Of a stretch of 64,000 nt of DNA, positions 32,580 to 44,883 are shown piece after piece (within the stretch, counting starts at the first letter, position 1; the number at the start of each line of letters is the position of its first letter). Position numbers and translations under genes: made by a program. Origin of the DNA: Sarcomyxa edulis (Eukaryota > Basidiomycota > Agaricomycetes > Agaricales > Mycenaceae); the NCBI GenBank assembly GCA_009761415.1, contig QUOL01000006.1:1426001-1490000 (forward strand), read 5' to 3'. Below the pieces are notes generated by a model. The model made no database searches and was not told where the DNA came from. It was given only the letters and a program-made list of their open reading frames with translations.

Positions 32580-34562
32580 ATGGCCTCCGTCCATGACTCA
32601 AAAGCCAAATCTGTGTCTCCTAGAACATGCTGTGGTGTAATCGAACAAGCTCGGTATGACGCCCGTGCGAAGCAATATGCAAGAACGGCACCCCAACCAT
32701 GGATCGTACTCAAATTGATGGTGGGGGTAACTGTGGGGATAATGGCGTATTCAGCGTATGTGTATATCGGTAGATTTTGCGTAGGGATGATCAAACATGG
32801 ACGGAGGAGTAGGAGTGGTAGCGGGAGTGAAGGAATGGGAAGTGAGTGCTTCTCTGTCTGACAGACTTCAAGTTGTTGACTTTTGTGGGTCCACCTCTTA
32901 GTTGGTTTCCTAGTGGTTTTCTGCATATTGTTGCTCTGGATGGTGTGGGCATACGCTGTGGTATGTCCAATGCACCACTTGTGACATCACGAAACTCACT
33001 ACCGGCCTCAGGTCGTATTCACACCGCCCGGTAAAGCAACAGATGTACGTTGGTTCACCTCGTAAATGACTGCGATGATCTGACGATCTGTGAAGCACGT
33101 ACCACGAACTCCCGAACCATCAAGATTTGAGCCACGACCCCCACGACGATTCAACTCCCCATCCTATAATTCGCATTCTTTGAGCGGCCCTTCGTACGAA
33201 AACATCATAGCATCTCATACCACTATTGGCGCGGGATCTGAATCAGCTGTTCGGAACAATACCCATAATACACCTCATACCACGAATACTAATGGCAATA
33301 CCATCACGAACGCGGAGAATGGCGCACCACTGAACCCCGATCTCGAAGCAGGGGTAGTGGATTCACTCGCTCTTCCTCATCCTCTTCCCAATCCTCCCTC
33401 TAGACAACATCTTTCTATTCCACCATTATCTCATACACCATACTCACCATCAATACCACCGGGTACTCATAACCGTCTAGCTACTACAAGTACCATCGGC
33501 TTTCGTAACAATCGCGGCCCACCACAACGAATGCCACACGAGACCCCCATCTTACTCCCCGAATATCGTTACTGCTCACGAGACGGGTTGGTCAAACCGT
33601 TTAGAGCACACCACTGTCGTAACTGTGGAGTCGTGAGTGGTTTCTTATTCTATCTTGCGATTCAGGTAACAATTTTCCATCTAGTGTGTACTGAAATACG
33701 ATCATCATTGCCCATGTAGGTTCCTGCCAACTTCTTCTATTGTTTGTAGGTTGACAATCATATAGGGATAGGCCAGTGCGTAGGGGCACAGAATCAGAAG
33801 GCTAGTTCCATATTCCCAACTTGTTCACCGTCGCTAATCAATCGAGACATGCACAGTTTTTCCTCAATTTCAATCAGGCCGCATCTATTTTCTGTCTGTG
33901 GACGTTTTCCACTCTCCTTGGAATTACCGTACGCTCGTCAAATCAAGACGACTTCAATGTCGATCCGCAAGTAATTGTGATCATTGCACTGTGAGTTAGA
34001 TTATCACTCCCTTATAGTATGAAATCTAAACCTATCTCTCGAGGTCGGGCTTCTTCGCTCTATTCACGACCCTCCTCACCTTTTCCCATATCCAGCTTGT
34101 CCTCCTTAATCAATCAACGGTGGAGAGCATGCAGATACATAATTTAAAGGACCGGGAAAGCGCCGCTCTAAGAAGATTTACGGGGGCATGCGGATTCAGG
34201 TGTGTATTGTATCATGTGCCCTCCTACGAGTACGGACTCACGGAACGACTGACAGTGCACGCCGCCGGATGCGCAAACAATGGGACAAAGAATGGGGCCG
34301 GATTGGCCTAGAAGGGAATATCTGGTGGTTAGGGAGTTATAGTAAGAACTGGGAGGATGTGATGGGGGACCGGAAGCTTGGCTGGATACGTTGAGTTTTC
34401 TCGTTCATCCATTCCTGCTCTCATCTATCAGTTCCTGACGTGCACCTTTTAGTACCCATCGGTCGTTCGAAGAACGATGGACTGAATTATCCCGTCAACC
34501 CTCGGTTTGACCAGTTCGGACGATGGAAACCGAGATGCGAGTGGCCCGCTGAGTTACAATGA
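32580..34562 (+). CDS. DHHC palmitoyltransferase
   Basis: Membrane enzyme that attaches palmitate to protein cysteines. Ten exons (32580-32841, 32902-32960, 33012-33044, 33096-33632, 33685-33715, 33766-33800, 33857-33990, 34044-34199, 34256-34389, 34453-34562) close to 496 residues. The first ATG in frame is 32580. Two N-terminal helices (VLKLMVGVTVGIMAYSAYVY and FLVVFCILLLWMVWAYAV) precede a long Ser/Thr/Asn-rich loop. The Cys-rich domain reads YCSRDGLVKPFRAHHCRNCG, then [20 protein letters not shown]. The DHHC box is intact, assembled from two tiny exons of 31 and 35 nt. Two more helices follow (about residues 330-400), then a conserved tail (QWDKEWGRIGLEGNIWWLGS). The intron after 33800 appears to use a GC donor. 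Confidence 0.92.
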
Positions 34563-34885
34563 CCCGTCTACATGGAGAATTTTTGGTACTGCGATGCTGA
34601 TGGGAATCATTTCGATGTGAGACCTGGGTGATGAAGTGACGACGGGCGGAGCATCGATGAGTGAAACTGAGTACCAGTAGCTCCTTCGGACCTTGGGTGG
34701 CATTTTGTAGGCTAGCCCCGCAATCCCGATCGCTTTATATATGATCCAATGGATCCATCTCGTCACTTCTCATTTTGACTCCCGAGTCAAAATTATTATT
34801 GAGTCTCACCTTAGCTTTTGACTATTACCACTCTGAAAATTTTCGAACGGTCGTACTCAAAACACTATACTTGCAATAACGAACG
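34563..34885. other. Intergenic, probable promoter of the aminotransferase
   Basis: A gap of 323 bp between two plus-strand genes. It includes a CCAAT at about 34746 and A/T-rich segments. No gene is seen. Confidence 0.5.
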
Positions 34886-37116
<2,231 letters not shown>

Positions 37117-38370
37117 TCAGATTCTCCGAGGTCATTCTAGTATGTGTTGGCCACGATTTCCATTGGATTTTCTGGGAAACGGACGGTGCGTTTGGGCCTT
37201 GCTCTCATGAACATCTATCTGCACATGTATACATACGTACGTACATACCAGCTATAGTTTTACGCTCTAATAGCTTTGTATCCTATCCGCTGCACATGTT
37301 CCATGTCCTGTATATTAGTTCAAGTATATTTTTGTGTCGATATCTGGGACGATTGCGAGCGGGGACAATCTCCAAAGTACAAATCCAAGGGTAAAGTCGT
37401 GATTCTGAGCGAGTGAATAATACACACATTGTATCGTCTACGAACACGGAAACGTTTGACATTGGTAATGTCGGGCACCTCGTAAGGTCGTCCTCCAGTA
37501 AAGCACGGAGGCTGCCGAAATATATGCCTCTGATGTTAATCTTCCCTAGTATTAGCAACTCTACAACTCGATGGGAGTATGATGATCGAGTGAGGAGTGA
37601 ATAAGCAAGGGATACTCGCTACCCAGAGGCGACGAGAGAGATTGAAAGTACGATGAGGTCGCAGGCTCACGACGATGGACGGGGTAACAATGCAAACAGT
37701 GCGCTCGACAGATGCGGATGTACGTCCTTTGTCTAGATGCTGTAGAGACGAGAATGGAGACGTATAGTGTAGAACTGATGGTAAGGCTCGGACTTGAAGA
37801 GCAATGCATACTTTTTGGAAAGACAAGGAAAAAGGCAAAACAAGAAGTCGGAACGCCGTATTATATTCTGATATGTTTAGGGCCGGACAGTTACGGAAAC
37901 TTGGGAGAGTCTACCGTGACGCGATATTAAACCAATCAGACCGGGTGAGAGAGCCCGCGTCGACCATGTTTGAAAGCAGAGTACTTACCATGTATGTCGG
38001 CTGATTTGGGCAGTTTATACGGGCGGAAGAATGACGGGGTGCGATGCATGGACTGAGTGGCTTCAAGTTTGTTGCGCGGGGGGAGGGGCGAAGCTCCGAT
38101 TTGGCTCCGATCCATGACTATTAATCTTGTATTCCTGTAACGTAAGATAGGACCAGGAAGTACGCGTACGAGCGAGGGCTCGTCAATGACAATTTTTGGG
38201 AAGGGGAGGAGGAGGTCGGCAACTCGCGGCAGATGTCATGAGTTGTTTGTCTGCGCCCTCGCCCGATCATGGAAAGTTTTTCGAGGGTTTCGCTGGGTTT
38301 CGACTCTCGAGGAGGAACAGAGTCTCGACTCGAAATCTCTGCTATGTAGAATATTGCTATAGTGGTGAAG

Positions 38371-38410
38371 AGATTGGAGATTGGAGATTGGAGATTGGAG
38401 ATTGGAGATT
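38371..38410. repeat. Tandem heptanucleotide repeat (GATTGGA)n
   Basis: About 5.7 perfect copies of a 7-bp unit (read as GATTGGA or ATTGGAG). A microsatellite-type tract, likely length-variable between strains. Confidence 0.93.
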
Positions 38411-39559
38411 ACCTTGCTTGACAAGGTTTCTCCACACCCATAATTGAAGCCAGATCGCGACTCACCGGCATATGCCGCTGCGCGTGGGTTATTTGCTAGT
38501 CGCACCGCCACTGCACCGCCGCCTTCGCAGAACTCTAAGCAACAGTACTAGTCTCTCGCTCTCTCTCGTCGCAAGGCGTCTATGAGTCTCGCTCCATCTC
38601 GTTCGCGCGTTATTTGCTCTGAGCTGCGATAATCATCTGAAGTAACTTGCCAGGCTACATCTCAAAGGATACCACTTACAAGTGCTTTGAGTACCGTTCA
38701 CTTCTGTCACGGAATTATTTAACTTGAAGCCAACTTGCCACTCCGAATCGTTTCGCCCTCGTACCTGTGCTCATGAACATTACATAAATAACGCGTTTTA
38801 TTCCGTGCTGTGAGTACCCTATATGTCATTTTTTTCTGATAGCACCTGAGATTTTGAGATCGAACTCGAAGCCTTTTCGTCAGGGTGTCGATATCTTAAT
38901 ATTCAACAACTCGCCGGACTGGGCGCTATCGACCTCTCACTGACGTGTCATAATCAGCCATAGGTTAGCTCATACCATTGTTGCTGTCATTGTCTCACCG
39001 TAGAGGGAAGGTATGAGGCGGCAGACGCAGTGCCCTCTAATTGCAGCCACAGGCAGCGGGTGTCAATTGATGTCATACCTGCCATTGGTCAGTGTCCGTA
39101 TCAACATTTATCGATTGCCCCGGATCTCTCTTGAAGAGGTTCTAACTTTAGCCGTCTTTCAATTAGATCAAGCTCAGCCCTTGGGTTCAGTGTCAACTTG
39201 CTTGCCCTCCGTATCCTATAGGCCCACTGGAGATTTACCACTTGATGTGTGCCTTTCGAAAACCGAATTGACTCCACGGTACGTCGACGCATGCGGATGG
39301 GTAGCCGTTCATTTTCGATTTACGCTGGCCTTGGTTTCCCTTCGTCTCTATTGTCATGACCTCAGCTACATACTCTCGTGGTCGCGGGATCCTCTCCCCA
39401 CCTTGCCACACGCGAGATAAACATGTCTTGTTCAGACTTTGCGTGGCTGGGGAGTTACGCGACGAAGCAATGACGAAGATGAAACTCTTCAAGACTGTTT
39501 GTTCGGAGGGATGCTTGTATCCATTATACTACCAGCGCCTCAGTACAACGACTCGAGCC

Positions 39560-39820
39560 ATGTCAATATCAGCGCCTAGACTTGTTTCCATCTTGTTTCT
39601 ACACCTGTGTATAGTAAGCACCAATTTCGACATTGCGGACATCAAGACTGTGACTCCGGGTGATAAGTTGGACTTGATAGTTTCGAGGTCAAACACGACT
39701 GAGCTTTTCGATTTTGGGTTTGAGAACGATTCAAAAACCAGAAAATTGCAAGCAAGGTTTGCGCCGGCGCAGACGGCACTTCACGAGTTGGAGATGTGGG
39801 TCTTATTCCGGTGGCAATGA
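39560..39820 (+). CDS. Possible small secreted protein, uncertain
   Basis: An ATG at 39560 begins a frame of 86 codons with a hydrophobic N-terminus (LVSILFLHLCIVSTNFDIA) that could be a signal peptide. The remainder (VTPGDKLDLIVSRSNTTELF, RKLQARFAPAQTALHELEM) matches no family I know. A GT near 39796 could be a donor, so the C-terminus may differ. It could equally be a chance frame. Confidence 0.25.
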   Translation: MSISAPRLVSILFLHLCIVSTNFDIADIKTVTPGDKLDLIVSRSNTTELFDFGFENDSKTRKLQARFAPAQTALHELEMWVLFRWQ

Positions 39821-40084
39821 CATTTGGAAGTTCTCTGTTTGGTTGCCATCCCGGTGAAGGCTTGATCTCGGCAATGTTCATCCAGATAGTACTATGCTGA
39901 ACCTCTGAGGAGAGATTCAATGATGTGGATTGACTTGATCATGCATGTAGAACAGTTGGTACATCGTTGAAAATTCTGTTTGGTGATCAAAGCAGACGTC
40001 TAAGACAGAACTTCTTGGTTCTGACTTGTATTGAGGTTTCAATAGGATGGGGCTATGATAAACATATCAAAAAGAGAGTATATC

Positions 40085-40183
40085 GCCGGCATGGCGTAAT
40101 GGTAGCGCGTTGCCTTCCTAAAATCCATCACGCAGTGTATATCTTTCAGGCAAAGGTTGAGGGTTCGAGCCCCTCTGTCGGTA
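40085..40183 (+). tRNA. tRNA-Arg (anticodon CCU) with a 27-nt intron
   Basis: Folds as a complete tRNA. Acceptor stem GCCGGCA/TGTCGGT (two G-U pairs) and discriminator A at 40183. D-arm GCGT-AATGGTA-GCGC. Anticodon stem TTGCC/GGCAA around loop TTCCTA+A, giving anticodon CCT. T-arm GAGGG-TTCGAGC-CCCTC. An intron of 27 nt sits one base 3' of the anticodon, the standard place for nuclear tRNA introns. A T-rich run downstream (from about 40190) fits a Pol III terminator. It decodes AGG. Confidence 0.93.
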
Positions 40184-41167
40184 GCTGGTTAATTTATTTT
40201 TTCTCTTAAACATATGTATATCACAATTTGAACCATTGTGGTACCGTCAAAAATTGTAAAGATCGAGAGCAACGCAGTCTGAGCCCAGTGATACAATTTT
40301 TCCACAGAAATGGAGGGCCCAGAACACGTGAAAAATATCTTGAGTAGATATGAGTATCAGAGTAGATTGAATAGTACCAGTGCTTGGTTTTACAACCTGG
40401 ATGGAAGGAATCGAGTCTCATTGGCATCACTTTGAACGTTGTCTGACCAGGTCTGACTAGGGAGACTGGCTGTCCGGCACGCCACTCCACTCTCCCGATT
40501 CTATTCCTCTTTGCGGTTGAACGTTGATCGATTAACACCCTATCAGAACTGGCAAATGCATAAGTCCTCGGGTGCCGAAAATACAATTTGCAAACATCTT
40601 GATTTACAGAAAGCCTCCACTCAAAATGATTCAAGAAAAAAGCCGGGCCACTTATATTCACTTCTATTTGATGCCGTCGAATCCCCAAACAATCTCGGAA
40701 GAAGTCTGGCTAATTGGCAATGGTCAAAATGTAAATATTTTGGGGCTTGGAACGCGCAAGCCGTTCGCGATTCTCTTCGTACATGGTAGGTACACAGACA
40801 CTGAGCTAGGAATAGATAAATGAAGCACAAAGGGAAGAAGGTAGGAACACAGGAATGAGACAATGAGGTATGTATGTAAAAGATGTAGGGATGCTTGATT
40901 GAGTATCGGGCCTCGAAAACAATGCGACAGACTTGGGAAGTGATGCTGATGGAATGGAGAAGAGTTGAATCTACGTATGAATATGGAAAGATAGATGTAG
41001 ATGAAAGGGAAGGATAGGAGCCATGCGACGGACGAAGATGTTATACAGATGGTGCCAGCAAGGGATGGTTTCCCTCAACAAGACAATAGCAGGACTGACA
41101 CACACCTCGAGTCCATCACGTTATGGAACACCGACTCCCATCAACTGCTTCGCGAAAGCATGGGCGC
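40184..41167. other. Intergenic, no supported gene
   Basis: Lies between the tRNA and the 3' end of the GATA-factor gene. The overlapping frames at 40221-40863 on both strands have no domain. The part next to 41167 is probably the GATA gene's 3' UTR. Confidence 0.5.
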
Positions 41168-44136
41168 TTAGTAGATTCTCATATTATGCTCGTAAGCGTA
41201 AGAGTGCCCCATGCTATCGTCGCTGGGGAACATGGGGGGGTGAGGATGCATGTTACTGTCGTCGGGAAGCGTCATGGGCGGGTGGAGGTAGGTAGAGAAG
41301 AGCGCATCTTCATCTTGAGGGAGCATCGGAGGATGGAGGTAGTCCATGGGAGAATCCTCCGTGGGAGGAAGCATCGGAGGATGGAAACCTTGAGGAGAAT
41401 TCTCGCCTCCCTGAGGCATCATGGGAGGATGCCAGAATGCGTTACCACCTGAGCCACGTAAGGCGCTACCAGAGTTATTGTTGCTGATATACGATGCGGA
41501 GGGGTAGCTGCTGAAAGGGAAATCTGTGGAAAACGAGGAACGATGGGAGTGGGATGTGGCCGAGGACGAATAACCGTCGGTATTGTAGGAACCATACGAA
41601 GCAGCCGATGAGGGGGGCTCAGAAGCTGAGTCGACGCTCATGCGGCGGCGTTTGTTGATGCGCGACTCTGAATCTTGACTATGATGCATATTTGACCCAT
41701 CCACATCTGACTCCTCAGCGAACGGAAGAGCCTCTGCGGCAGGGTTGTAGTACTGCGTCAGATAGTCAGGATGATAGGGTCCCGGGAATTGACTGCTCAA
41801 GAAGGACGACGTGTATGAATGGTTGTGATGATGTTGCTGGCTATCTTGACCCAGCGCGCCCATGAGCTCGGATTGAGAGCTTCGATACTCCCCTTCGTCG
41901 TTGTACTCGTACGTCATTTGTGTGGTCGAGTCGGGCGCAAGGGTCGGAGAGAGCTCCCGTGAGGGCGTGGCGCGTCGACTGACACCTGGGCTGGCAGATG
42001 GTGTATCAGGGCCGCCTCCCATCCGGCGCGCGTCATGACGAGAACGTTTGCGTATGACATCCGACTTCATGGAGATGGGTCGAGCAGAACCGTGTAACTT
42101 GTAGCTATCGGATGAAGCAATTGATCAATAACGTAACGACAATCAGACTAGGGCATGATAAGACTTACTAAAGTCCACAACTGAGAGTAGAAAAGATAGA
42201 ATCTCGAATCAGCTCCACTCGAAGAAGATATAACAGAACACTCACGCATTGCAGACAGTCTTTCCTTCGTCGTCCTTACGCCACAGAGGGGTAGCAGTTG
42301 TATGGCAATTGTAGCATTGAGCTGCGAGCACATTAGAGATTGCATGTCATCATAGTAAAGAAAGACATACCCATGATGTCAACGGTCTCCTGCCTGGTCG
42401 GAACCTGGGCTCTCCCCTCGCCATGCGAGGTACGCATGCTCTTCGGTCGAGGGCGCTTGTGCTGTCCATTGAGAGTTTGATCAGCTAGTTGACACATGAA
42501 AACAATACGATGACGCACCAATTTACAATACAGACCGCAAGCATTACAGTTAAGCTCGTCGTTGAGACCACGACGCCAAAGAGGAGTATGGGTAGCACCA
42601 CAGTTTGAGCATTCTGCCTTGACACCTCCGGGAGCAGAGTTGGAATTGGAATTGGAATTGGAATTGTTGGGCGCATGCGAAGTGGGGTGACGTAGAACGG
42701 CAGGGTTGAGGCTGGTAGCGGTAGCGGCGAGACCCGAGGAGCGATTTGCATTGGAATTTGTCTGCGTCCGAACCGTCAAGGCTGGTCTCCCCGTCGGAGT
42801 GCTAGCACGGTTGCTAGCAAACATTTTGGAAGGGGAGATTGTCTGCGGGAGGACCTCTTTGACAGCCTGCGAGATGGGAGGAACTGCGGAGAGGGTGGAG
42901 AACAGATCGTAACTGAATTCGCTTTCGTCTTCGCTCTCGCTGCTATCCTCCTCCATATCCCGTTTGGGCATATCGAATCTGGGGAAGTGCGATGTGGAGA
43001 TAGACTGCATGGAAACATCTTGGAAGGGTTGTTGGAAGTCCATTTCGTCGTTGCGGGGGTCGGAATTGTTAGAAGACCGAGGGGAGGGCCAACCATCTGC
43101 GCTATCGGCAGAGTCGACGTTATGAAGAAGTTCGTCCAAAGGGAGTTCGATGGTGGGTCGGGGAATACTGAATCCGTCATAGGAGGAGGAGGCGTTAGCG
43201 CCTGTGCTCTCTCCGTAGTTCATACGCGTCGTTAAAGTGGGTCTTGGGTATAAGAGGGCAGAAGGCCCGAAATCGTTGTTGAAAATGGAAGGGAAACGGA
43301 GAGATTGAGATTGAGGTTGAGGTTCGGACGTGGTATCAGAAGCCTGCTTCCGACCACGGTGAGTAAGGGGAGGGTCTTTGTCATTCGCGTCATGATCGCC
43401 TACAACCATATCGTCTCCGTCGTCGTTGCTAGAGCGCACAGCAGTCTTGGCACGTTTGTTGAATTCGGGGGAGGGTTTCATGTCTGGCTTCTTGACGTAG
43501 GTGCTAGCGGCAGGAGCAGGCTGGTCGACGCTGAAGGTAAATTGCATCCTCTTGATAGTTCCGGGTTTGGCGTTCTGACTGGCTTCGCGGCTGCGCTCCT
43601 TCTCGACCGCGCGTTGTCGTAACATATCGGTGGAGTGGTTACGCTTGAAGTCGGGGGCCTCGAGGTCTTGGATGTTCCTGGGTTCATATAGGGAAAAAAA
43701 TTAGGGTCAAGGGTTTAGGGTAAGAGAGTTGGAGCAAGGTACAAACCGGCCTTTCTCCTTGTCTAATTTGTCGCCCATGCACTTTGATAGTTTCTTGAAC
43801 TCACGTTTAGACTTGGCGTTATCGGTATCGACCATGAGATTTTGGAGATGCCATAGCCTCCAGCTCAAGTTTTCGAGACGTTGACCTTGTTCGAGGTAGC
43901 TCGCGACCTTTGTACAGACCTGTGTGGGGCATGAGCAAGAACACACAAAGCAGACTACGCAGCAGATTATATTGAATATCTCATACCTTCCAGGTCTTTG
44001 TCAATGACTCGGTATCGCCGAGATTGCTAAACGCGACAAAGGACTTGTTGCCCTAATTGGAGTGATTTAAAGGGTAAGTAAGCTAGTAAGTGGCAAATGC
44101 ACCAACTTTGAACTTGAGATTGAGGATAGAGGGCAT
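41168..44136 (-). CDS. GATA-type transcription factor with two zinc fingers
   Basis: Nuclear DNA-binding regulator. Eight exons (44136-44107, 44052-43987, 43919-43747, 43677-42519, 42461-42371, 42321-42246, 42180-42169, 42104-41168) close to 847 residues. The N-terminus (VCTKVASYLEQGQRLENLSW, RLWHLQNLM) resembles the DUF1752 motif of AreA/Gaf1-type factors. A long disordered Ser/Asn/acidic region follows. Finger 1 is CSNCGATHTPLWRRGLNDEL with CNACGLYCKLHKRPRPKSM. Finger 2 is CYNCHTTATPLWRKDDEGKT with CNACGLYYKLHGSARPISM. About 25 residues separate them, without the extra Cys cluster of Sre/Urbs1 iron regulators. A basic patch RKRSRHDARR comes next, and the C-terminus has five HPPM repeats. 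A 12-nt microexon encodes part of finger 2. Nitrogen or iron regulation is possible but not shown. Confidence 0.9.
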
Positions 44137-44317
44137 ATCTTTCGAGAAGATGAGGGGATGAAGCAAGAGAGGAGAGATGCGGTGGATGTGTTATGCTTGT
44201 GTTCTAATATTCGGTCAAGTGGCCCTTTTTTCTGTGACGGCTTCAGGTTCGGCTTCTCTCCCCATGCACGTTGCATTTCCAAATTCCAATCTAATTAGAA
44301 CGCGATTTTTCTCTTTT

Positions 44318-44870
44318 CTAACTGGCTTTTGTTCGAAATGATACACCTACAAGAACCTCAAATTCGACCCGAGCAACCGTCTCTGATACATCCATCAATT
44401 CAAGGCTGTCCTTCGGCAAAACGCCATGTCTCCTCCCCTTCCACACGTGTAGACATCTCCTCCCCGAAGAATCCCTTTCTTCTCTCCAGGTTTCCACACC
44501 AATGTTAATTTCGAAGATAGTCTGATACGTGGTCTCGCATTCCGCCGATGTCACTCCGCTGAACGTCTGATCCAAGCCTAGTCCTATACCGGCTATCCTA
44601 GATAAGTACATTCGACAAACGTCCCACTCACTAGCAAAGAAAATAAAAACATGAGGTGAGCATGTATAGTGCATCCGAATCCCATTCGAAAAGCATGAGC
44701 TTACCTGATGATGACTGGAGCTCCTCTCTTTCCAGACTTCAATGGCGTTCCGGATATTAAACTCTTCTACCGAATGGAAAACCCCATCGGAAGATAGGAA
44801 AGTCATGGTCCCACATTTCGACAATAATGCGCATGGATCTACCGCCTAATATGTGGGCAAGTGTCTCTCT
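44318..44870 (-). CDS. Hypothetical protein, start uncertain
   Basis: Minus-strand exons encode DPCALLSKCGTMTFLSSDGV, FHSVEEFNIRNAIEVWKERS, then after an intron WDVCRMYLSRIAGIGLGLDQ, FSGVTSAECETTYQTIFEIN, GRRHGVLPKDSLELMDVSET and VARVEFEVLV. The stop is at 44318-44320. The first exon is not certain: an acceptor precedes GCGGTAGATCC near 44850, and an alternative unspliced frame starts ATGGATGGGGGAAGA near 44883. I recognise no domain. The regular codon structure and splice sites suggest a real gene of about 150-170 residues. Confidence 0.45.
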
Positions 44871-44883
44871 TCCCCCATCCATC

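Larger units (their letters stand above)
37117..40084. other. Long intergenic region
   Basis: About 3 kb with no supported gene apart from one weak candidate (39560-39820) and a heptanucleotide tandem repeat (38371-38410). Frames elsewhere are short, overlap on both strands and lack recognisable domains. Confidence 0.5.

Noticed and set aside
33715..33790. A reading of the DHHC box as DNHI, which would mean a dead palmitoyltransferase
   Set aside because: That reading used the wrong splice site. With the 31-nt exon 33685-33715 and acceptor at 33764-33765, the DHHC motif is intact.
39967..40209. Plus-strand open frame across the tRNA
   Set aside because: It runs through the tRNA-Arg gene and its flank; the tRNA fold explains the sequence.
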